Shown here piece after piece: positions 1-9,618 of a stretch of DNA of 64,000 nt. The translations under genes and the position numbers were made by a program. Origin of the DNA: Flavihumibacter soli (GTDB lineage: Bacteria > Bacteroidota > Bacteroidia > Sphingobacteriales > Sphingobacteriaceae); the NCBI RefSeq assembly GCF_010692725.1, contig NZ_JAAFZB010000096.1:558001-622000 (forward strand). The letters run 5' to 3'. The notes below the pieces were generated by a model, which worked only from the letters and a program-made list of their open reading frames with translations, made no database searches and was not told where the DNA came from. Every line of letters begins with the position of its first letter. Position 1 is the stretch's first letter.

Positions 1-1
1 G

Positions 2-1555
2 TCGAAAATGCCCCAAGAAGTCTTTAAATCTTCCGGTCAGGAAATTATCGATAAACTTAAATCCCGTCGAAGCCAACTTCTAAGCACTGCTGAAGAGTAT
101 TATCATGTTTTAGCCAAAGAAGTCACTGTTCCCGGAACTGACAAAAAAGAATTTTTCAATGTAAATCGGTCTCCGGAAACAACACAGGTATCCGTTTATA
201 AAATCGATAAAGATGAGAAGGTAGATAACAAAATCTATGACAGGGTTTTCAAAAATAGCGAAACCGGGGAGATCAATCTCTATGGACTAAATGGTAAGGA
301 CAGTATAATTATCGCTGGTTCCGGTAATGGCATTAAAATTCGGGCCGTCGGAGGGCAAGGCAAAGACGCTTTAATCGATAAAGGAGAAGGCGGACGAACG
401 TTATTTTACGATCAGAACACGGAAGACAATAATATAGAAAAGGGGGAACATACAGCCCTCCGTCTTTCGGATAAGAGCTGGATCAATGACTACGATCCCA
501 ATTCATTTGTTTATGATAAGAAAGCCTTTAAGCCTTTTTTTGACTACAACTCTGATGATGGCTTATTTATCGGCGGCGGTTATCAGATAAAGCACTATGG
601 TTTTAGAAAAGAACCGTACAGCTACGATCAAAGTCTCGTCGGCAATTTTGCACCTAAGACCAGCGCACACGTAATTCAGTACCGTGGCAACTTTTATTCG
701 CTGTTCGCTAAAAATCTGGACTTGATTGTGCATGCGGCTTATAACGGTCCCAAATACACCTTTAATTATTTCGGCCAGGGCAATTCATCATTAAATGTAG
801 GTGATGATATTGATTTCTTCCGGGTCAGAACCCACAATATCAGCTTTGCTACAATACTGCAGCGCCGGTTTACCAAAGCCTTCAAAGTTGGTATTGGTCC
901 GGGCTTTGAATTATACAGGGTAGAAAAACCAGAAAACACTTTTGTGACAAGTCCTTTCTTTCCGGAAAAAGAAGATATAGAACATCCTGCTAAATTCTTA
1001 TCCCTACGGACCATTGCCGATATAAATTATGTAAACAACAATATTTTCCCCAACTCTGGCGTACGTCTAAGAACTGAAGCTAATTATTTCAATGAGATAA
1101 AGAATGAGGCAGACAGGTTTCTTCAGTTAAAAGCAAACGTCTCATTTTATGCCACGCCTAATTTCAACTTCCCGGTAACGGCGGCCTTCCGGTTGGGAGG
1201 TGCACGAAATTTTGGCGACTACAAGTTTTACCAGGCTAACTCACTGGGAAATAATACCAATTTAAGGGGTTTCCGTAACAACCGCTTTACCGGACATTCG
1301 TATCTCTATCAGAACTCTGAATTAAGATTCAAGCTGACAAACTTCCGCAACTATATTTTTACCGGTAACCTGGGGGCGTTTGCTTTCTTTGATTCAGGGA
1401 GAGTATATTCCGACAATCCGGAAGAAAGCACCTGGCATAAGGGTTATGGGCCCGGCCTATGGATAAACCTTTATAATAAGTTCCTGTTATCCTCAAGCTT
1501 TGGAATGTCGAAAGAAGGCAATTATCTAACTTTAAAAAGTGGAATGACATTTTAA
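2..1555 (+). CDS. C-terminal part of a large outer-membrane barrel protein (Omp85-like end), 5' truncated
   Basis: The reading frame is open from base 2, so the ATG at 8 is probably internal and the gene begins left of the window. After about 150 residues of mixed periplasmic-type sequence, the chain from about residue 185 is made of alternating aromatic and polar strands with GN/DG turns. An LRGF motif (residues 419-422 counted from base 8) matches the conserved loop motif of Omp85/surface-antigen barrels. The protein ends in Phe (LKSGMTF), the usual outer-membrane insertion signal. From memory, proteins with this C-terminus in Sphingobacteriaceae often carry a calcineurin-like phosphoesterase in front and exceed 1000 residues; that half is not visible here, so the whole-protein function is inferred. 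The outer-membrane location is well supported; the substrate is unknown. Confidence 0.7.
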   Translation, partial: SKMPQEVFKSSGQEIIDKLKSRRSQLLSTAEEYYHVLAKEVTVPGTDKKEFFNVNRSPETTQVSVYKIDKDEKVDNKIYDRVFKNSETGEINLYGLNGKDSIIIAGSGNGIKIRAVGGQGKDALIDKGEGGRTLFYDQNTEDNNIEKGEHTALRLSDKSWINDYDPNSFVYDKKAFKPFFDYNSDDGLFIGGGYQIKHYGFRKEPYSYDQSLVGNFAPKTSAHVIQYRGNFYSLFAKNLDLIVHAAYNGPKYTFNYFGQGNSSLNVGDDIDFFRVRTHNISFATILQRRFTKAFKVGIGPGFELYRVEKPENTFVTSPFFPEKEDIEHPAKFLSLRTIADINYVNNNIFPNSGVRLRTEANYFNEIKNEADRFLQLKANVSFYATPNFNFPVTAAFRLGGARNFGDYKFYQANSLGNNTNLRGFRNNRFTGHSYLYQNSELRFKLTNFRNYIFTGNLGAFAFFDSGRVYSDNPEESTWHKGYGPGLWINLYNKFLLSSSFGMSKEGNYLTLKSGMTF

Positions 1556-1572
1556 CGATACCCTTCAGGAAA

Positions 1573-1603
1573 AAAGGACTTGCAACCAGGGTGCAAGTCC
1601 TTT
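1573..1603. terminator. Bidirectional terminator between the barrel gene and parC
   Basis: Perfect 12-bp stem AAAGGACTTGCA / TGCAAGTCCTTT with a 7-nt loop. A T-run follows on the minus strand (six T) and TTTATAATTT on the plus strand. It lies between two convergent genes and can serve both. Confidence 0.8.
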
Positions 1604-1619
1604 ATAATTTCTCGAACTG

Positions 1620-4424
1620 CTAAAATAAACCTAACTGACCCTTATCATCAATATCGACATCATCCGGGTTGGTGATCTCAAAATCAATTTTCCGGGGTGG
1701 CTTAACCGGTTCAGTTGATGATTCCGTTGGTTTTTGAGCAGATTCGCTTGTTTCTGTTGGCAATTCATCATCAGGAATATCAATAGCTAAACTTGATTTT
1801 TCAGAAGCCATGTGCTGCCCTCCTCCTTCATGGTCATCATAAACTTCGATCACCTCTTCCTCTGCACGTGAAATTTCTGTCCTCTCAATCTGTTCAACAA
1901 CAAGGGTTTCTTCGTTGGCCTCCGGCTCGTCTTCTGCTATTAACTCAATATTTTTAACTTCATGAGGAGAGAGCCTATTTCCCATTGCTCTCATTCCCTT
2001 TACATCAATCGCTTCTGAGAGACGCAACTCAACATCTTCCTCTACCTGAGACTTCCCTTTAACCTGTTGAAATTTAACCAGGGGATTTTTTGATCCTGAG
2101 ATCAGAACCAGCTTCGAGCCGTTTTCTTCAGAAATAATGCTGCTTTTTTTACCAACTGAGACATTCTCAAATGTAAAACGCTTGAGATAATAGTTTTTGG
2201 TTTTACCTTCCAGATAGATCACACTGAATACTTTTTCAGCATCATACTTTTCAATGATCTTCAAGTGGTCGTCGAAATGATTGCTCAGATCGAAACTACT
2301 TAATTCATAAACTCCGTCTCTATTTAATGTAATGATCTTATCATCACCATCAAATTCCCCTAAATACTTACCACGGCCATCAACGTTCAGGCGTTTCAAT
2401 ATTTCATCAAACCAGATCTTACGACCAGAAAGAGTTGAAACACCTTTACTTTTCAAGGTTACTTTTCTCACAGGATATTTGGTAACAATATTACCCATAG
2501 AACTGCGTCCCTTTATGGCCTGCACTGCAAAATCCAGATCAAACTGAAGCTTTTTTAACTTAGAATGCGGTTTTAACTGGATATTTACAATCTCTGCTTC
2601 GCCGTTGGGATTTGCAGTGAAGTATAAAATCTTAGATCCCTTACCTCCTTTCGTAAGGTCATATTCTTTATCGCGGGTAACACCCAATACAGAAAAACGC
2701 TTTACATAAGAGGTCCCGGATTCCCCATCACGATAGATCAGATTATAGACTGTACGTTCATCGTTCTTTTTAAACACCTGGGCATGAATAATACCTTTCC
2801 CGGCAAAGGTCTTTTCAGCTACTTTAGAAACAGTGAATTTTCCATCCTCACGAAAAACGATAATCTCGTCCAGATCAGAACAGTCGCAGACAAACTCATC
2901 TTTACGTAAACCAGTTCCAATGAATCCATCCTGTCGATTCATGAAGAGCTTAACATTTGCAAGGGCAACTTTCGCCGCTTCTACCTTATCGAAGGCTCGA
3001 ATTTCTGTTTTTCTCTCCCGCCCTGCTCCGTACTTTGATTTCAACCGTTCAAACCAGGCAATGGTAAAATCGGTAAGATGCTTCAGGTTTTTATTCACTT
3101 CCCTGATCTCATTTTCAAGAGCCTTCATTTGCTCATCAGCCTTTTTAACATCAAAGCGGGTGATACTGCTCATTGGTTTATCAATCAGCTTCTTGTAATC
3201 CTCGGAAACAATCTGCCTGTAGAACTGAGGGAAAAATGGTTCGAACAAATTGTTTAAAACAATCAGTACCGCATCAAAATTCCCAGAGTTTTCATATTCA
3301 GGATTCTTATACATTCCTTCCTGAATAAATATTTTGAGCAATGAGCTGAAAAAGATCTTTTCCTTTAATTCAGCAAGCTTAATCTCAAGTTCCTGCTTCA
3401 ATAAGGCCCTGGTGTGATGAGTGCTTTCAATAAGTATATCATTCACACTCAGAAAGTATGGCCTGTCGCTCTTAATGATGCAAGTGTTGGGTGAAATTGA
3501 CACTTCGCAATCTGTAAATGCATAGAGTGCATCTATCGTTACATCGGGTGAAATTCCGGGAGCTAAGTGTATTATTATTTCTACGTCCTTAGCTGTATTA
3601 TCTTCAATCTTCTTGATCTTGATCTTACCCTTGTCATTAGCAGATATAACACTATCAATAAGGCCTCCTGTGGTAGTGGTAAATGGAATCTCTGTAATTG
3701 CGAGCGTTTTTTTATCCCTTTCGATAATTCGTGCTCTTACTCTTACTTTTCCACCGCGCATGCCCTCATTGTAATTTGAAAAATCGGCCATCCCCCCCAT
3801 TGGAAAATCGGGCACAAGATTCGGACGCTGGCCTTTTAATACTTCAACCGAGGCGTCCAGTAGCTCAATAAAATTGTGGGGCATTACCTTGGTTGCAAGA
3901 CCGACGGCGATACCATCAGCACCCTGAGCAAGTAACAACGGAAATTTAACAGGCAAGGTAACAGGCTCACGGTTACGACCATCATAGCTGCTTTGCCATT
4001 CTGTTGTGTCTGGATTAAAGACTACATCAAGAGCAAACTTTGACAAACGTGCTTCAATGTACCTTGGAGCAGCAGCGGAATCCCCGGTTACGGGATCGCC
4101 CCAGTTTCCCTGCATATCAATCAGCAGATTCTTCTGACCGATCTGCACCATGGCATCACCTATTGATGCATCCCCATGCGGGTGATACTTCATGGTGTTA
4201 CCTATTACGTTAGCAGCTTTGTTAAACCGCCCATCATCCATTTCCTTTAACGAATGAAGAATACGGCGCTGTACCGGTTTCAATCCATCATGGATATGCG
4301 GAACCGCACGGTCCAGTATTACATACGAGGCGTAGTCAAGAAACCAGTTTTCATATAATCCGGAAAGCGGGGTAACGGCATGTAAAGTCTCATCATTCTT
4401 TAAATTCTCGGTCTCGTCACTCAT
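1620..4424 (-). CDS. parC: DNA topoisomerase IV subunit A
   Basis: Breakage-reunion subunit of a type IIA topoisomerase; with ParE it decatenates and relaxes DNA. The N-terminal winged-helix region has DGLKPVQRRIL (residues 46-56), HPHGD (81-85) and AAAPRYIEARL, whose Tyr122 is the DNA-linking residue. A tower, coiled coil and beta-pinwheel-like region follow, and residues from about 830 form an acidic tail. The 934-residue length is typical of the Bacteroidota ParC type and longer than E. coli ParC. The position matching E. coli GyrA Ser83 is Ala86; the Asp87 equivalent is Asp90. The partner parE is on the same strand about 2.5 kb away, separated by cdd and by an opposite-strand sigma-factor module. 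I call it parC rather than gyrA because of the sequence type and its pairing with the ParE-like neighbour. Confidence 0.93.
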   Translation of the reverse strand: MSDETENLKNDETLHAVTPLSGLYENWFLDYASYVILDRAVPHIHDGLKPVQRRILHSLKEMDDGRFNKAANVIGNTMKYHPHGDASIGDAMVQIGQKNLLIDMQGNWGDPVTGDSAAAPRYIEARLSKFALDVVFNPDTTEWQSSYDGRNREPVTLPVKFPLLLAQGADGIAVGLATKVMPHNFIELLDASVEVLKGQRPNLVPDFPMGGMADFSNYNEGMRGGKVRVRARIIERDKKTLAITEIPFTTTTGGLIDSVISANDKGKIKIKKIEDNTAKDVEIIIHLAPGISPDVTIDALYAFTDCEVSISPNTCIIKSDRPYFLSVNDILIESTHHTRALLKQELEIKLAELKEKIFFSSLLKIFIQEGMYKNPEYENSGNFDAVLIVLNNLFEPFFPQFYRQIVSEDYKKLIDKPMSSITRFDVKKADEQMKALENEIREVNKNLKHLTDFTIAWFERLKSKYGAGRERKTEIRAFDKVEAAKVALANVKLFMNRQDGFIGTGLRKDEFVCDCSDLDEIIVFREDGKFTVSKVAEKTFAGKGIIHAQVFKKNDERTVYNLIYRDGESGTSYVKRFSVLGVTRDKEYDLTKGGKGSKILYFTANPNGEAEIVNIQLKPHSKLKKLQFDLDFAVQAIKGRSSMGNIVTKYPVRKVTLKSKGVSTLSGRKIWFDEILKRLNVDGRGKYLGEFDGDDKIITLNRDGVYELSSFDLSNHFDDHLKIIEKYDAEKVFSVIYLEGKTKNYYLKRFTFENVSVGKKSSIISEENGSKLVLISGSKNPLVKFQQVKGKSQVEEDVELRLSEAIDVKGMRAMGNRLSPHEVKNIELIAEDEPEANEETLVVEQIERTEISRAEEEVIEVYDDHEGGGQHMASEKSSLAIDIPDDELPTETSESAQKPTESSTEPVKPPRKIDFEITNPDDVDIDDKGQLGLF

Positions 4425-4575
4425 CCTATTAATATTCTGTTTGGGATGGGTAAATATAAGTTTTCAGTCTAAATTAGTATTGAGAAATTATACACAGCCT
4501 TTAACTACTTATATTTAAACAACCTTGTCAAAATATTTATTTTATGACTAAGGCAACCGGTATAACTATTTTAGC

Positions 4576-5262
4576 GTGTCTGAAACAGACGAACAGCTTT
4601 TGGAAACGGCGCCACCAGATTTAACAGAAAAGCTGCGTGAAGGATGCTTACGCGGCAATCCAAGTAGCCAAAGAAAACTTTATCAAAGTTTTTATGGCTT
4701 TGCTTTGGCCATTTGTCTACGGTATTGTAACGACCGTGATGAGGCCATAGAAGTTATGAATAACGGGTTTTTCAAAGTCTTGACCAACTTTAACAAGTAT
4801 AACCCGGAAAAACCTTTTAAACCGTGGCTCAGCAGAGTCATGACTAATACTGCCATAGATCATTATCGCAGCCGCTTGAGGTTTGGCTATATGGCTGATA
4901 TTTCCGAAGCAGAAGAGATTACTACTGAAGCAACGGTTTTCCAAAAATTAAACTATGAGGATCTTTTGAAACTTGTACAACGACTTCCCCCTGGATATCG
5001 TGCTGTTTTTAACCTGTATGCAATTGACGGTTATAATCACACCGAGATTGGGGAAATATTAGGAATATCAGAAGGGACATCCAAGTCGAATTTGTTTAAG
5101 GCTCGCCAAAAGCTCCGATACTATCTGGAAGAAGAAATAAAGACAAGCAAAATAGTTCCCCTAAAGCGGAATAATGAATCAGTAAACAATGAACAAGTTG
5201 AGCGAGGACCCGATCGATCGGTTTTTCAAAGAAACACTGAAATCGCCAGACCTAAAGTATAA
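4576..5262 (+). CDS. ECF-type RNA polymerase sigma-70 family factor
   Basis: 228 residues with the two-domain ECF layout. Sigma2 spans about residues 36-100 (YGFALAICLRYCNDRDEAIE, then PWLSRVMTNTAIDHYRS). Sigma4 spans about 136-188 (LPPGYRAVFNLYAIDGYNHT, then a helix-turn-helix ending GTSKSNLFKARQKL). The start is a GTG at 4576: the frame has a stop at 4549 and no upstream ATG in frame. The last 74 bp overlap the next gene, so the pair is almost certainly cotranscribed and translationally coupled. The partner has a short cytoplasmic N-terminus and one membrane span, the layout of Bacteroidota anti-sigma-like proteins. The target genes are unknown. Confidence 0.9.
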   Translation: MSETDEQLLETAPPDLTEKLREGCLRGNPSSQRKLYQSFYGFALAICLRYCNDRDEAIEVMNNGFFKVLTNFNKYNPEKPFKPWLSRVMTNTAIDHYRSRLRFGYMADISEAEEITTEATVFQKLNYEDLLKLVQRLPPGYRAVFNLYAIDGYNHTEIGEILGISEGTSKSNLFKARQKLRYYLEEEIKTSKIVPLKRNNESVNNEQVERGPDRSVFQRNTEIARPKV

Positions 5263-6439
5263 CAAAAAGGACTGGAAGGGTTTGGAAGCAAGGCTTCCGC
5301 GTAAATCAAGAAAGAAAGTAATTGCCTGGCTACTGCCTGCAGCAGCTGCCCTGTTGATTTTCGTTTCGTTGTGGTTAACCGATGGATCGAAAACCGAAAA
5401 TCAGCCCCTCAGTAAGACCGGTGTTGACTCTTCGATAAAAAGTGGTCAAAAGACCAGAGCTGATGAGGAAAAGAAATATACCGCAAGTGAGAATTCAGGA
5501 ATGAAAAGTTCTTTGCCATCCGTTGCGAACACTTCATCGGGTTTGGAACCTTTAAAAACGCTTTCCGCTCCCAAACAAATCAGCAATAAATTGTACTCCT
5601 TTACACCCGGGCAGACAGTTAGTTCCGGTAGTTCCGGGAATAATCTTTTCCTGCAAGCAAAACCTGTGATTCCGACGGACAGATTCAATGCTGAAGGTGA
5701 TAAATTTAATGCCCCCGAAATAGCAGAGATAAACGTCCTTGCCCCGGCTCCTGAAAATGCAAGCATCGCAGATAATTCGGAAAAAACATCGGGTGAGAAC
5801 ATAAATAGTCGCCTCAGTCTGGCCCTTTCGTTTTCGCCGGATATCAACTCTGTCAGCAACTTTTCTGACAGTGATATTGGAAGCAGTATCGGAGTGGGAG
5901 CCTCTTACAAAATTACTCCACGACTGAGTGTAGAGGCAGCCATCGGCTATTCAAAAAAGGTTTATTCCGCATTGCCCTATCAGTACAAAGCATCATGGTC
6001 AAATTCGAATGCAGCTAAATATGTCGAATCAATTGATGCGGACTGCCGGGTTTTAGATGTACCTGTAAATCTCAGGTATACCTTTGCAAGTTCTTCCAAA
6101 CAGTCTTTTTTCGTAGCAGGAGGACTTTCTTCTTATTTTATGCTCGAAGAAACATATACTTTAATCGCAAAACCGCAGTCAGGATATCCTAACTATACAA
6201 ATCCGAGTTATTCTTACAAAAATGAAAACAATCACCTTCTTAGCGTAACTAACTTTTCAGTCGGAATAAACAAGCCTTTGAATAAACAGACAAGCATTGT
6301 CATTCAACCCTATATTAAATTGCCGCTCACAGGTATTGGCCAGGGTAAGGTCGACCTGCAGTCTACCGGAGTTATATTCCAGCTGGAGTATAACCTTCCA
6401 AAAAAGAAGAAGATCAGTCCTTCAGACGCTGCTCAATAA
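5189..6439 (+). CDS. Membrane-anchored protein with C-terminal beta-barrel, coupled to the ECF sigma gene
   Basis: 416 residues. About 42 charged residues lead into one membrane segment at about 43-64 (WLLPAAAALLIFVSLWL). A Ser/Pro/Lys-rich low-complexity linker runs to about 200, and from about 207 strands typical of an outer-membrane barrel domain follow (LSLALSFSPDI, VGASYKITPRLSVEAAIGYS) to the end. The ATG at 5189 lies 74 bp inside the sigma gene. By gene order, a cytoplasmic N-terminus plus one span suggests an anti-sigma or sensor role, but I see no recognised anti-sigma motif. A helix for the inner membrane joined to a barrel for the outer membrane is topologically odd: the protein would have to bridge the envelope, or the helix may act as a late signal anchor. 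The 3' end overlaps cdd by 26 bp on the other strand. Confidence 0.8.
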   Translation: MNKLSEDPIDRFFKETLKSPDLKYNKKDWKGLEARLPRKSRKKVIAWLLPAAAALLIFVSLWLTDGSKTENQPLSKTGVDSSIKSGQKTRADEEKKYTASENSGMKSSLPSVANTSSGLEPLKTLSAPKQISNKLYSFTPGQTVSSGSSGNNLFLQAKPVIPTDRFNAEGDKFNAPEIAEINVLAPAPENASIADNSEKTSGENINSRLSLALSFSPDINSVSNFSDSDIGSSIGVGASYKITPRLSVEAAIGYSKKVYSALPYQYKASWSNSNAAKYVESIDADCRVLDVPVNLRYTFASSSKQSFFVAGGLSSYFMLEETYTLIAKPQSGYPNYTNPSYSYKNENNHLLSVTNFSVGINKPLNKQTSIVIQPYIKLPLTGIGQGKVDLQSTGVIFQLEYNLPKKKKISPSDAAQ

Positions 6440-6911
6440 ACTGAAATGGGAGAAAGTTTGCTACTCCGTGGCTTACAAGAATTCTTTTCCCGAGGCAGTA
6501 TAACAACACTTTAATCGGGTTTTCCTGTCGCTGTTCAAAATCACCCATTACCTGCAAACAAGCGCCGCAAGGGCTGACCGGATCAATGATTTCAAATTTC
6601 TCGGATTTAGCAGTTATAGCGATCGAAAGTATCGGATCACCAGTATGCTGCGCCCCGGTACTAAATAAAGCAACCCGTTCAGCACAAAGGCCGGAAGGGA
6701 AAGCAACATTTTCCTGGTTACTTCCATAGATTATTTGCCCACTTTGAAGGCGGATAGCTGCTCCTACCCTGAATTCAGAATATGGTGAGTATGAACTGCT
6801 CAACGCTTTCTCGGCTTCCCTGCAAAGCTCTTGATCCGGTTCCGGAAGTTCATCTATCGTTGCAAACTCCTGAAATGATATTGAAAAGGTTTTTTCTTCC
6901 ATAATTGGCAT
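6414..6911 (-). CDS. cdd: Cytidine deaminase
   Basis: Deaminates cytidine and deoxycytidine to uridines (pyrimidine salvage). Zinc ligands and the catalytic Glu are visible: CAER (Cys76, Glu78) and PCGAC (Cys115, Cys118) in the numbering from the chosen start. The substrate-binding segment YSPYSEFRVGAA precedes them. I chose the ATG at 6911 (165 residues) because GGAAGG lies just upstream; an ATG at 6902 and a longer frame to 6947 are alternatives. It is downstream of parE on the same strand (55 bp), so the two may share a transcript. The 3' end overlaps the barrel gene by 26 bp tail to tail. Confidence 0.93.
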   Translation of the reverse strand: MPIMEEKTFSISFQEFATIDELPEPDQELCREAEKALSSSYSPYSEFRVGAAIRLQSGQIIYGSNQENVAFPSGLCAERVALFSTGAQHTGDPILSIAITAKSEKFEIIDPVSPCGACLQVMGDFEQRQENPIKVLLYCLGKRILVSHGVANFLPFQFIEQRLKD

Positions 6912-6965
6912 AAAGCCTTCCGGACAGCTACTCTGCGGAAAGGGCAACCAATATATGAATTAATT

Positions 6966-8876
6966 TTATCCTGCCAATACCGGCTCGGATAAAGTATCCT
7001 CGGCACCAGCTACAGAAGCAACCTCTTCCTTTTCTTCATGCACAACATCTACTTCAACGCGCAGATTCTTAATAATGTGCTGCTGTCTGTCAGGAGTATT
7101 TTTACCCATGTAATATTCGAGAAGATTTTTTATGCTTTGCTCCTTGGATAAGATAACCGGATCAAGCCTGATGTCTTTGCCTATGAATAACTCAAATTCT
7201 GAAGGTGAAATTTCGCCCAAACCTTTAAAACGAGTGATTTCAGGTTTATTACCCAGCTTATGGATGGCTCTTTGCCGCTCCTCATCACTATAACAATATA
7301 TCGTCTCTTTCTTATTGCGAACCCGGAACAAGGGTGTTTGCAGAATTGAAACGTGCCCCGCTTTTACCAAATCCGGAAAGAATTGCAGGAAAAAGGTCAT
7401 AAGTAGTAAGCGGATATGCATACCGTCAACGTCAGCATCAGTTGCAACTACAATATTATTGTATCGGAGGTTATCGAGTCCGTCCTCTATATTAAGGGCA
7501 TGCTGCAATAAATTAAATTCCTCGTTTTCATATACCACTTTTTTAGTGAGTCCAAAACAATTAAGTGGCTTCCCTTTTAAGCTGAAGACAGCTTGCGTCA
7601 TCACGTCGCGCGATTTTGTAATCGAACCACTAGCCGAATCTCCCTCTGTAATAAATAAGGTAGTTTCCTGTTTCCGCTCGTGAGTATCTTCAAAATGAAT
7701 TTTACAATCCCTCAGCTTACGATTGTGAAGCGAAGCCTTTTTAGCCCGGTCATTAGCTAATTTTTTAATTCCTGCAATATCCTTTCGTTCGCGCTCTGAT
7801 TGCAGAATTCTTTTCAAAAGAGCGTCCGCATCAGTGGGATGCTTATGCAGGTAATCATCCAGAGACTTCTTAACGAAATCATTAATGAACGTCCTCACGC
7901 TGGGTCCATCCGGAGCAACATTCTGGGAGCCTAGCTTTGTCTTTGTTTGCGATTCAAAAACTGGTTCCTGTACCCGGATGGAGATCGCTGAAACAATCGA
8001 GGCCCTGATATCAGAAGCATCAAACTCCTTTTTATAAAATTCCCGGATGGTTTTAACCACGGCTTCCCGAAAAGCAGCCTGATGGGTTCCACCCTGGGTG
8101 GTGTGCTGTCCGTTTACAAAGGAATAATATTCTTCACCATACTGCTGACCGTGGGTCATAGCAATTTCAAGATCATCGCCTTTTAAGTGAATAATAGGAT
8201 ACCGTATACTCTCGGCATCTGTATTCCGGGCCAGAAGGTCATAAAGCCCCCTCTCAGAAAAGAATTTTTTACCGTTAAAACTGATAGTAAGACCGGCATT
8301 CAGAAACACATAATTCCAGATCATACTTTCTACGAATTCTGGGATATATCTATAGTGCCTGAAAATAGTATCGTCAGGGTAAAAGGTAACCGATGTTCCG
8401 TTACGCTGCGTAGTTTCAATTTCTGAATGATCTGCAATTAATTCACCCTTGGAAAATTCCGCTTTTTTTGTTCGTCCATCCCTATATGACTGAACGACAA
8501 AGCTGGATGATAAGGCATTGGTCGCCTTAGTACCGACGCCATTCAGCCCCACTGATTTCTGAAAAGCCTTCGAATCATACTTGCCCCCGGTATTCATCTT
8601 GGAAACGCACTCAATGACTTTGCCCAGGGGAATACCGCGTCCATAATCACGTATCGACACCTTCATATCGGAAACCGTAACCTCAATCGTCCGGCCCGCA
8701 CCCATTACAAACTCATCGATCGAGTTATCCAGAATTTCCTTGAGAAGAACATAAATTCCATCATCATAAGCCGAGCCGTCGCCAAGCTTACCAATGTACA
8801 TCCCGGGTCTTAAACGTATGTGTTCCTTCCAGTCAAGGGACCGGATATTATCTTCACTATAATTTAATTCTGCCAT
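6966..8876 (-). CDS. parE: DNA topoisomerase IV subunit B
   Basis: ATPase subunit of topoisomerase IV; binds ParC. The GHKL ATP site is complete: [10 protein letters not shown] (Glu47, Asn51), DYGRGIP (about 77-83) and [15 protein letters not shown] (109-123). The TOPRIM domain has EGD (Glu411) and DADVDG (Asp480, Asp482, Asp484). 636 residues from the ATG at 8876. That start has AGGGA nine bases upstream and lies just behind a good promoter, whereas an upstream TTG at 8894 would overlap the -7 element. The last 25 residues are an acidic, variable tail. cdd follows at 55 bp. Confidence 0.94.
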   Translation of the reverse strand: MAELNYSEDNIRSLDWKEHIRLRPGMYIGKLGDGSAYDDGIYVLLKEILDNSIDEFVMGAGRTIEVTVSDMKVSIRDYGRGIPLGKVIECVSKMNTGGKYDSKAFQKSVGLNGVGTKATNALSSSFVVQSYRDGRTKKAEFSKGELIADHSEIETTQRNGTSVTFYPDDTIFRHYRYIPEFVESMIWNYVFLNAGLTISFNGKKFFSERGLYDLLARNTDAESIRYPIIHLKGDDLEIAMTHGQQYGEEYYSFVNGQHTTQGGTHQAAFREAVVKTIREFYKKEFDASDIRASIVSAISIRVQEPVFESQTKTKLGSQNVAPDGPSVRTFINDFVKKSLDDYLHKHPTDADALLKRILQSERERKDIAGIKKLANDRAKKASLHNRKLRDCKIHFEDTHERKQETTLFITEGDSASGSITKSRDVMTQAVFSLKGKPLNCFGLTKKVVYENEEFNLLQHALNIEDGLDNLRYNNIVVATDADVDGMHIRLLLMTFFLQFFPDLVKAGHVSILQTPLFRVRNKKETIYCYSDEERQRAIHKLGNKPEITRFKGLGEISPSEFELFIGKDIRLDPVILSKEQSIKNLLEYYMGKNTPDRQQHIIKNLRVEVDVVHEEKEEVASVAGAEDTLSEPVLAG

Positions 8877-8891
8877 TTTTTCGAGTCCCTG

Positions 8892-8919
8892 CAAAGCTAA
8901 AATTTTGAACAGGCTTCAA
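8892..8919 (-). promoter_or_regulatory. Promoter of parE
   Basis: On the minus strand TTG (8917-8919), 17 bp, TAGCTTTG (8892-8899), matching the Bacteroidota consensus. The predicted transcript starts near 8886, about ten bases before the parE ATG. Confidence 0.65.
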
Positions 8920-9092
8920 CAGGGCTAAATATCAACATTTACACATCATTTACATACGGTAGCGTCACTGCGCCCTGTACATTTTTAGTACATCTGTCCA
9001 GAAATTGAATGACACTTCCTAAACAATCAGGGGGATATTCGTCCTGCAAATACAGCAACCGTACAAAATTACGAGACAATTTACACTTCAAA

Positions 9093-9100
9093 TACTTTTG
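9093..9100 (+). promoter_or_regulatory. -7 element upstream of a small gene
   Basis: TACTTTTG fits TAnnTTTG. No clear -33 element is seen at the right distance. Transcription would start near 9106, which favours the ATG at 9145 over 9103 for the following small gene. Confidence 0.4.
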
Positions 9101-9144
9101 GCATGCTATTAGAATATAAGCCGGTATCCGCTATTAAACATATA

Positions 9145-9333
9145 ATGATTAAGAAACCCATACCCGGTCCCGGAAAGAAAAAGGAGATTCCCAATGAAAA
9201 AGAATGGGAAAACCCTAAGAACCCGGAGAAGGCTGCTGATCCCAGAGAAATAGAAAAGCTCGAAAGAGCGAAGGAAGAAGCAGAACGGCGTAATCAAAAT
9301 TTAACTGACGGAAACGACGATAAAGACAATTAA
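9145..9333 (+). CDS. Small charged hypothetical protein
   Basis: 62 residues from the ATG at 9145; a longer version from 9103 is less likely because it would overlap the -7 element. The N-terminus is Pro/Lys-rich (IKKPIPGPGKKKEIP), the middle is Glu/Lys-rich helix (EIEKLERAKEEAERR) and the tail acidic (GNDDKDN). No signal peptide, membrane span or known domain. The composition suggests a soluble, largely disordered protein. Another tiny gene follows 24 bp downstream on the same strand, and a strong hairpin ends the unit. Function unknown. Confidence 0.5.
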   Translation: MIKKPIPGPGKKKEIPNEKEWENPKNPEKAADPREIEKLERAKEEAERRNQNLTDGNDDKDN

Positions 9334-9357
9334 GAAAATAACCTAAATCACACATCC

Positions 9358-9513
9358 ATGAAAAAGCAACAAAACTCCGCAAGTGAAAAATTAATCGAGA
9401 AATTCGATAATCAGCTACGCGATATTTTAGCCGCAGATTTAAGATCAGTTAAATATACCCGTACAAAGACGATGGGGCAACTGGAAATGACTGAAACCCG
9501 AAACGTTGCTTAA
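9358..9513 (+). CDS. 51-residue hypothetical protein
   Basis: ATG at 9358 to TAA at 9511. The predicted amphipathic helix SEKLIEKFDNQLRDILAADL spans residues 9-28 and is followed by a basic Thr-rich part (RSVKYTRTKTMG). No membrane span. It lies in an apparent two-gene unit with the 62-residue gene upstream and is followed 22 bp later by a perfect 20-bp hairpin. I recognise no family; it could be a small regulator or RNA/DNA-associated peptide, but nothing in the sequence proves this. Confidence 0.5.
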   Translation: MKKQQNSASEKLIEKFDNQLRDILAADLRSVKYTRTKTMGQLEMTETRNVA

Positions 9514-9535
9514 TGAAACTACTTATTACAATTAG

Positions 9536-9587
9536 CCCTTATAACAAAAGAGTTCCTGCATATGCAAGAACTCTTTTGTTATAAGGG
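9536..9587. terminator. Long perfect hairpin terminator
   Basis: Perfect 20-bp inverted repeat (9536-9555 and 9568-9587) around a 12-nt loop that itself contains GCATATGC. It lies between convergent genes, so either strand could use it. The descending arm contains CTCTTTTGTT rather than a clean T-run after the stem. Confidence 0.65.
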
Positions 9588-9618
9588 GACGTTTTGTATC
9601 CTGATCTATCAGTGTCAA

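Noticed and set aside
9536-9587. Recombination or attachment site because of the long perfect palindrome
   Set aside because: Other convergent gene pairs here (33430-33476, 55819-55853) have equally long perfect stems, so it is best read as a terminator.
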